From NCBI RefSeq assembly GCF_040882025.1, contig NZ_JBBECC010000152.1:18462-82461 (forward strand): 64,000 nt of DNA. Direction: 5' to 3'. Under the pieces are notes generated by a model. It saw only the letters and a list, made by a program, of their open reading frames with translations, was not told the DNA's origin and searched no databases. This DNA is from Parvibaculum sp040882025 (lineage in GTDB: Bacteria > Pseudomonadota > Alphaproteobacteria > Parvibaculales > Parvibaculaceae). The translations under genes were made by a program, and so were the position numbers. This document shows positions 59,507 to 64,000 of this stretch, piece after piece. The first letter of the stretch is position 1, and each line of letters begins with the position of its first letter.

Positions 59507-60829
59507 TCATTGCAGCGCCAGCTTGAACGCGAAAGCCGCCGAAAGGATCGCGACCGCCGCGTTGATCTCGCGCCAGCGTCCCGCCAGCAGCTTCACCGCC
59601 GCATAGATGATGAGCCCGAGCCCGATCCCGTCGGCGATCGAGAAGGTCAGCGGAATGGCGATCGCGGTCACCACGGCCGGCGCCGTTTCGCTGATGTCTG
59701 CCCATTCGATGTCGGCCAGGCTGCGCGCCATCAGGCAGGCGATGAAGACGAGCGCAGGCGCCGTTGCGTAGGGCGGCACCGCCGCCGCCAGCGGCGCGAG
59801 GAAGAGGCTGGCGACGAACAGCACCGCCACCGTGACCGCGACAAGCCCGGTCCGCCCGCCGGCATCGACACCGGCCGCGCTCTCGATATAGCTCGTGGTG
59901 GTCGAGGTGCCGAGCGCCGCGCCGATCATGGTGGCGGCGGAATCGGCCACCATCGCTTTTCTGAGCCGCGGCAGCTTGCCCTCGGCATCCATCATGCCGG
60001 CGCGCTGCGCGACGCTCACCAGCGTGCCGGTCGTGTCGAGAAGATCGACCAGCAGGAAGACGAACACGATGGTAACGAAACCGACCTGCACCGCGCCGGC
60101 CACGTTCATTTGCAGCAATGTCGGCGCCAGCGACGGCGGCAGCGCGGCGATCCCCTCGAAAGGCTGCAGCCCCAGCGCCACGGCAACCGCCGTCACGGCC
60201 AGCACCGTCAGCATGATCGCGCCCGGCACGCGCCGCACCTGCATCGCCACCAGCACCATGAACCCGCCCGCCGCCAGCAGCGCGGCGGGCGCCGCCACAT
60301 CGCCCATCGTCACCAGCGTCACGGGATCGGCAACCACGATCCCGGCATTCTTCAATCCGATCAACGCCAGGAACAATCCGATACCGGCGCCGATGCCGTA
60401 TTTCAGCGAGCGCGGGATCGCATTGACCATCCGCTCCCTGAGCGGCGAAACCGACAGCAGGAAGAAGAGCACCCCCGACAGGAAAACCCCGCCCAGCGCC
60501 AGCCGCCAGTCGCCGCCGAATGCCGGCACCACCGAGAAGGCGAAATAGGCGTTGAGCCCCATGCCGGGCGCGAGCGCGACGGGGTAGTTCGCATAGAGCC
60601 CCATGATCGCGGAGCCCGCCGCCGCCGCCAGACAGGTCGCGACGAACACCGCCCCGAAATCCATCCCCGCCGCCGCCAGGATCGCCGGATTGACGAAGAC
60701 GATATAGGCCATGGTGAGATAGGTCGTGCCGCCCGCCAGCAGTTCGGTTTTGACAGTGGTCCCATGGCCCTGAAGGCCGAACAGGCGTTCGGCGATCCCC
60801 CGTCCGCCGCCATTCCCTGTCTGGTTCAT
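59507..60829 (-). CDS. NCS2 family purine permease (AzgA/PbuG-like)
   Basis: This 440-residue membrane protein has about 12-14 helices. The AzgA-type adenine/guanine/hypoxanthine permease signatures are ELLAGGTTYLTMAYIVFVNP, APGMGLNAYFAF, IPRSLKYGIGAGIGLFLALI and the substrate-helix motif GTSTTTSYIESAAGVDAGGR. The start at 60829 (MNQTGNGGG) is chosen on homology; the frame extends to 60877. Which purine it carries is unknown. It converges with no gene and lies between the small RNA and a small exported protein gene. Confidence 0.9.
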   Translation of the reverse strand: MNQTGNGGGRGIAERLFGLQGHGTTVKTELLAGGTTYLTMAYIVFVNPAILAAAGMDFGAVFVATCLAAAAGSAIMGLYANYPVALAPGMGLNAYFAFSVVPAFGGDWRLALGGVFLSGVLFFLLSVSPLRERMVNAIPRSLKYGIGAGIGLFLALIGLKNAGIVVADPVTLVTMGDVAAPAALLAAGGFMVLVAMQVRRVPGAIMLTVLAVTAVAVALGLQPFEGIAALPPSLAPTLLQMNVAGAVQVGFVTIVFVFLLVDLLDTTGTLVSVAQRAGMMDAEGKLPRLRKAMVADSAATMIGAALGTSTTTSYIESAAGVDAGGRTGLVAVTVAVLFVASLFLAPLAAAVPPYATAPALVFIACLMARSLADIEWADISETAPAVVTAIAIPLTFSIADGIGLGLIIYAAVKLLAGRWREINAAVAILSAAFAFKLALQ

Positions 60830-60909
60830 CCGCTCACCCCCGATCCCGTTTGCCCAGGCGGTCTTTTCCCGCAACACTCCTTTAAGGCGAAGGCGGGCAG
60901 GATGGAAGC

Positions 60910-61341
60910 ATGGGAAAACAGATCGTCATCGCGGCACTGATCCTTCTTCTGCCGTTGCCGGCAGCGGCCGAGGAAGAACTGGCCGGTGCGGGCATCGCCT
61001 ATATCTCGCAAGCCGATTGCGCCCGCATCGCGGCTTATATGCCCTCCGATGGCGGCGCCGGCTATGTGCCGGGCGTCGCCGCCGACGGCAGCGCCGTGGC
61101 GCCCGCCGACCTCGAAGGCGGCTATCGCTATGGCGCGCGCCCCGTCTACGAATTCGACGTGACGCTCGACCCGCTCGAGGGCCGCAACCCGGCTTTCGAC
61201 TCGGCGACGAAAATGACTGTTGCGCGCATGAAGATCGACATGGCGACCGGCCGTACGACGATCGACGGCGAGGATGTCTCCGGCGCCAACCACGCCATTG
61301 CCGAAGCCTGTGCAAGATTGCATCACAAGCCGGTGAAATGA
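60910..61341 (+). CDS. hypothetical exported protein
   Basis: This 143-residue protein has a clear Sec signal peptide (IVIAALILLLPLPAAAEEE, cut near residue 20). The mature part has two cysteines (in SQADCARIAAYMP and AEACARLH), which may form a disulfide, and a DLEGGYRYGARPVYEFDVTL segment suggesting beta strands. I do not recognise the family. It is divergent from the permease gene (80 bp) and precedes the larger exported protein by 80 bp. Confidence 0.75.
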   Translation: MGKQIVIAALILLLPLPAAAEEELAGAGIAYISQADCARIAAYMPSDGGAGYVPGVAADGSAVAPADLEGGYRYGARPVYEFDVTLDPLEGRNPAFDSATKMTVARMKIDMATGRTTIDGEDVSGANHAIAEACARLHHKPVK

Positions 61342-61421
61342 CGCCGCCGCGCGCCGGCCCTTGTTGACACCGGCACCCCCCGCCCACAGGCTGGCAAGGC
61401 GTCAAAGGGTGGGGCGGCGAT

Positions 61422-63119
61422 ATGCGTTTTTCAGGCCGGAAGGCCGGTACTTTGTCTTTGTGCGTCCTTTTCGCGGCGCTTGTCTCGCTGGCGGTACCCG
61501 CCGCTGCCGCGAATGACGGCCTCTGGCGCATCACCGAGGAACGCTGGAGCGAGACCCACGAAAAGGCCTGGGAGGATTTTGTCGCCGGCCTCGGCGCCGC
61601 CGATTGCTGGACGCTCGATGAGTGCCTGAAAAGCCCGGCCAATCCCTACCGCCACACCGATCCCCGCACGCGCTTCTACGCCGACTGCGCCGACATGCCT
61701 TATGTCCTGCGCGCCTATTTCGCCTGGAAGAACGGGTTGCCCTTCGCCTGGCAGTCGGCCATGCGCGCCGCCGACGGTCCGGGTGCGGACATTCGCTATT
61801 CGCTGGAAGGCAACACCATCGTCGCCCGCGATTCCGTACCGCGCACCGCGCGCGGCGTCGCCGCCGTGCCGATCCTCCACAACATCGTCAATTACGTTTC
61901 GACCGCGATGTTCCGCCGCGACGCGACCATCGACGACCCGGTCATGTTCACCGACACCTATTCGCCGCGCCTCGACCGCGCCGCGATCCGCCCGGGCACC
62001 ATCGCCTACGACGTCAATGGCCATGCCTCGCTGGTCTGGCGCGTCGAAACGGGCGGCCGCATCCTGATCTTTTCCTCCCATCCCGATCATTCGCTGAGCC
62101 GCACCTTTCTCGGCCGCGAATTCCTGCGCACCGGCCCGCAGCTCGGCTCGATCTTTCAGAAGTTCCGTCCCATCGAAGTCGTCGGCGCCACGCGTGCGGC
62201 GAACGGCGCGCTGGTCGGCGGCCGCATCGTGCCGGCCATGAATGCCGATCTCGATGATTTCTCGCTCGAACAATACACCGGCAACCCGCCCGTCAATCCT
62301 TACGCCTGGGGCACCGCGCAATGGCTCTGGAATGGCGAGAGCATGGATTTCTACACCTGGCTGCGCGCCCGCATGTCGGTCGGCGAACTCGAATATCACC
62401 CGGTCGCCGAATTGCGCGGCATGATGCAGTCGGTCTGTTTCGATCTGCGCGCCCGCAAGCATGCGGTCGAAATCTCGACCGCTCGCGGCATCCAGAACAT
62501 GGCGCCGCCGCATCGCCTGCCGAACAACATCTACGGCACCGACGGCGTCTGGGAGCTTTACTCGACGCCCTCGCGCGATGCCCGCCTGAAGACCGCCTTT
62601 AGGGAGATGTATGATCACATCGTCGATTTCATCAAGATGGACATGGTCGACGCGCCGCGCCTTGTCTATGACGGTGGCGATCTGCCGGGCGACCTCCTCG
62701 CCGCCTATGCCGAGCAGAATGAGCTCTGCCGCATCGACTACAAAAACACCGCCGGCCGCACCGTCACGCTCACCATCGACGACATCGTCCCGCGCCTCTA
62801 CGACCTCTCCTTCGATCCCTATCAATGCATCGAGCGCCGCTGGGGTGCGTCCGGCGACGAACTGGCGAGCTGCCGCGACGGCGAACTGAAGACCCGCTGG
62901 TACGACGCCCAGCGCTTCCTGCGCAACCAGATCGACCGCACCTATGATGTCGACATGGGTTATTCGATTGAGGAACTGGAACGCGGCCCCTGGGGCCCGC
63001 GCACCGGCCGGGGCGTCGTCGAGGGACCGGAGGTCGATGTAAGGGCATATCTGGAGGGCCTTTTGCGCCGCCAGTCGGCAGCAGGCGCCGACATTGCGAA
63101 TCCGGTCGCAACCCCCTAA
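61422..63119 (+). CDS. exported protein with a papain/NlpC-like Cys-His arrangement
   Basis: This 565-residue protein has a signal peptide (about residues 1-30, ending AVPAAAA). I cannot name the family. It contains RFYADCADMPYVLRAYFAWK with Cys89 at the start of a helix, then YDVNGHASLVWRVETGGRIL with His201 at the start of a strand. This order and context are those of NlpC/P60 and transglutaminase-like cysteine enzymes; LIFSSHPDHSLSRTF follows. The C-terminal 300 residues are helical and contain four further cysteines. It is probably periplasmic. Cell-wall or peptide hydrolysis is only an inference. proS follows after 64 bp. Confidence 0.7.
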   Translation: MRFSGRKAGTLSLCVLFAALVSLAVPAAAANDGLWRITEERWSETHEKAWEDFVAGLGAADCWTLDECLKSPANPYRHTDPRTRFYADCADMPYVLRAYFAWKNGLPFAWQSAMRAADGPGADIRYSLEGNTIVARDSVPRTARGVAAVPILHNIVNYVSTAMFRRDATIDDPVMFTDTYSPRLDRAAIRPGTIAYDVNGHASLVWRVETGGRILIFSSHPDHSLSRTFLGREFLRTGPQLGSIFQKFRPIEVVGATRAANGALVGGRIVPAMNADLDDFSLEQYTGNPPVNPYAWGTAQWLWNGESMDFYTWLRARMSVGELEYHPVAELRGMMQSVCFDLRARKHAVEISTARGIQNMAPPHRLPNNIYGTDGVWELYSTPSRDARLKTAFREMYDHIVDFIKMDMVDAPRLVYDGGDLPGDLLAAYAEQNELCRIDYKNTAGRTVTLTIDDIVPRLYDLSFDPYQCIERRWGASGDELASCRDGELKTRWYDAQRFLRNQIDRTYDVDMGYSIEELERGPWGPRTGRGVVEGPEVDVRAYLEGLLRRQSAAGADIANPVATP

Positions 63120-63183
63120 AACTTGACCCCCAATCGAAGCCTCGGCGGCCGCCGCAAGGCTTGTGCCCCGCGGTCAGGTCATC

Positions 63184-64000
63184 ATGCGCCTTTCGAAGTA
63201 TTTTTTGCCCACCCTGAAGGAAAACCCGGCCGAGGCGCAGATCCCCTCGCACCGGCTGATGCTGCGTGCCGGCCTGGTCCGTCAGACGGCGGCCGGCATA
63301 TACGCCTGGCTGCCGCTGGGCCTCGCCGTCCTGCGCAAGATCGAGGCGATCGTCCGCGACGAGCAGTGCCGCGCCGGCGCCATCGAACTCCTGATGCCGA
63401 CGCTGCAATCGGCCGACCTCTGGCGCCAGTCCGGCCGCTACGATGCCTACGGCCCCGAAATGCTGCGCATCAAGGACCGCCACGAGCGCGACATGCTCTT
63501 CGGCCCGACCAACGAGGAAGTCATCACCGACATCTTCAAGGGTGCCGTGAAGTCCTATCGCGACCTGCCGCGCAACCTCTTCCACATCCAGTGGAAATTC
63601 CGCGATGAAATCCGCCCCCGCTTTGGCGTCATGCGCGGCCGTGAATTCCTGATGAAGGATGGTTATTCCTTCGACCTCGACGTCGAGAGCGCACAGCGCG
63701 CCTACCGCAAGATGTTTGTCGCCTATCTGCGCAGCTTCGAGCGCATGGGATTGAAGGCGATCCCGATGGCCGCCGACACCGGCCCCATCGGCGGCGACAT
63801 GAGCCATGAGTTCATCATCCTGGCCGAAACCGGCGAAAGCGCCGTCTTCTGCCACCGCGATCTGGTGGACATGCCCGTCCCCGGCGACGACATAGACTAT
63901 GAGGGCGATCTCGAACCCGTCATCCGCGCCCGCACCGATCTTTACGCGGCGACCGATGAAAAGCACGACGTCGCCCGCTTCGAGGCCGAAGTGCCGGCCG
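63184..64000 (+). CDS. proS: prolyl-tRNA synthetase, N-terminal part (3' end outside the window)
   Basis: The frame is open to the window end, giving 272 codons. ProS charges tRNA-Pro. The start MRLSKYFLPTLKENPAEAQI and class II motifs are visible: LMLRAGLVRQTAAGIYAWLP with LGLAVLRKIE (motif 1 area), FGPTNEEVITDIFK, and the motif 2 region QWKFRDEIRPRFGVMRGREF with LMKDGYSFD. It is the shorter alphaproteobacterial type if it lacks the editing insertion, which cannot be judged because the rest is missing. Confidence 0.95.
   Translation, partial: MRLSKYFLPTLKENPAEAQIPSHRLMLRAGLVRQTAAGIYAWLPLGLAVLRKIEAIVRDEQCRAGAIELLMPTLQSADLWRQSGRYDAYGPEMLRIKDRHERDMLFGPTNEEVITDIFKGAVKSYRDLPRNLFHIQWKFRDEIRPRFGVMRGREFLMKDGYSFDLDVESAQRAYRKMFVAYLRSFERMGLKAIPMAADTGPIGGDMSHEFIILAETGESAVFCHRDLVDMPVPGDDIDYEGDLEPVIRARTDLYAATDEKHDVARFEAEVPA

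Overview
The window is 64 kb of GC-rich (roughly 60-65%), densely packed bacterial chromosome from an alphaproteobacterium. Pointers are the glnB-glnA pair with a sigma-54-type promoter, a 14-gene nuo operon followed by birA, an RNase J gene, a methylmalonyl-CoA epimerase gene and a DUF1467 gene, the clpP-clpX-lon-HU cluster, and an ornithine-decarboxylase-type gene with a speF-like leader. The lipid and xenobiotic flavour of the accessory genes (PaaG-like isomerases, thiolase-like protein, aldehyde dehydrogenase, arylsulfatase, old-yellow-enzyme oxidoreductase) would suit a Hyphomicrobiales member such as Parvibaculum, but the genus is a guess.

Layout. 1-1413: end of a suf operon (sufS, sufT, sufA) plus a TfoX-like gene. 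1516-4360: two PaaG-like isomerase genes and a GGDEF protein, all on the minus strand. 4661-11326: aldehyde dehydrogenase, RhlE-type helicase, orphan histidine kinase and parE. 11403-14652: TetR regulator divergent from a DUF1330-like gene, an OYE-family gene and an MBL-fold gene, with a visible promoter and operator. 14628-17702: P-loop kinase-like gene with an unexplained leader, then glnA and glnB. 18027-20437: an aminotransferase and an esterase separated by a cleanly inserted, low-GC RusA-like gene. 20549-28472: thiolase-like protein, DUF4870 protein, SixA-like phosphatase, a LysR/PEP-mutase pair, ABM protein, sulfatase and DUF2141 protein. 28612-33507: nnr, tRNA-Leu, tig and the decarboxylase. 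33593-39707: GNAT, clpP, clpX, lon and HU. 39764-41472: MFS transporter, tRNA-Val and tRNA-Asp. 41752-55977: nuoA-N. 55984-59226: birA, rnj, mce and DUF1467. 59241-61341: a probable small RNA, a purine permease and a small exported protein. 61422-63119: an exported papain/NlpC-like protein. 63184-end: start of proS.

How it fits together. The suf genes build Fe-S clusters, which complex I needs in large number. ClpP, ClpX, Lon and trigger factor form a protein-quality-control block. clpP and lon each carry a CTTG-box/CCATTT promoter with the same 17-base spacing, suggesting a shared heat-shock sigma factor. GlnB and GlnA are the core of nitrogen assimilation control.

The best candidates for something undescribed are: the start-codon-to-start-codon insertion of the RusA-like gene (19212-19774); the leader peptide and hairpin ahead of the decarboxylase (32154-32208); the roughly 143-nt minus-strand RNA gene (59241-59383); the strong-RBS 10-residue leader peptide ahead of the P-loop gene (15573-15665); and the exported Cys/His protein at 61422-63119. 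No CRISPR array, transposase, integrase or prophage was seen.
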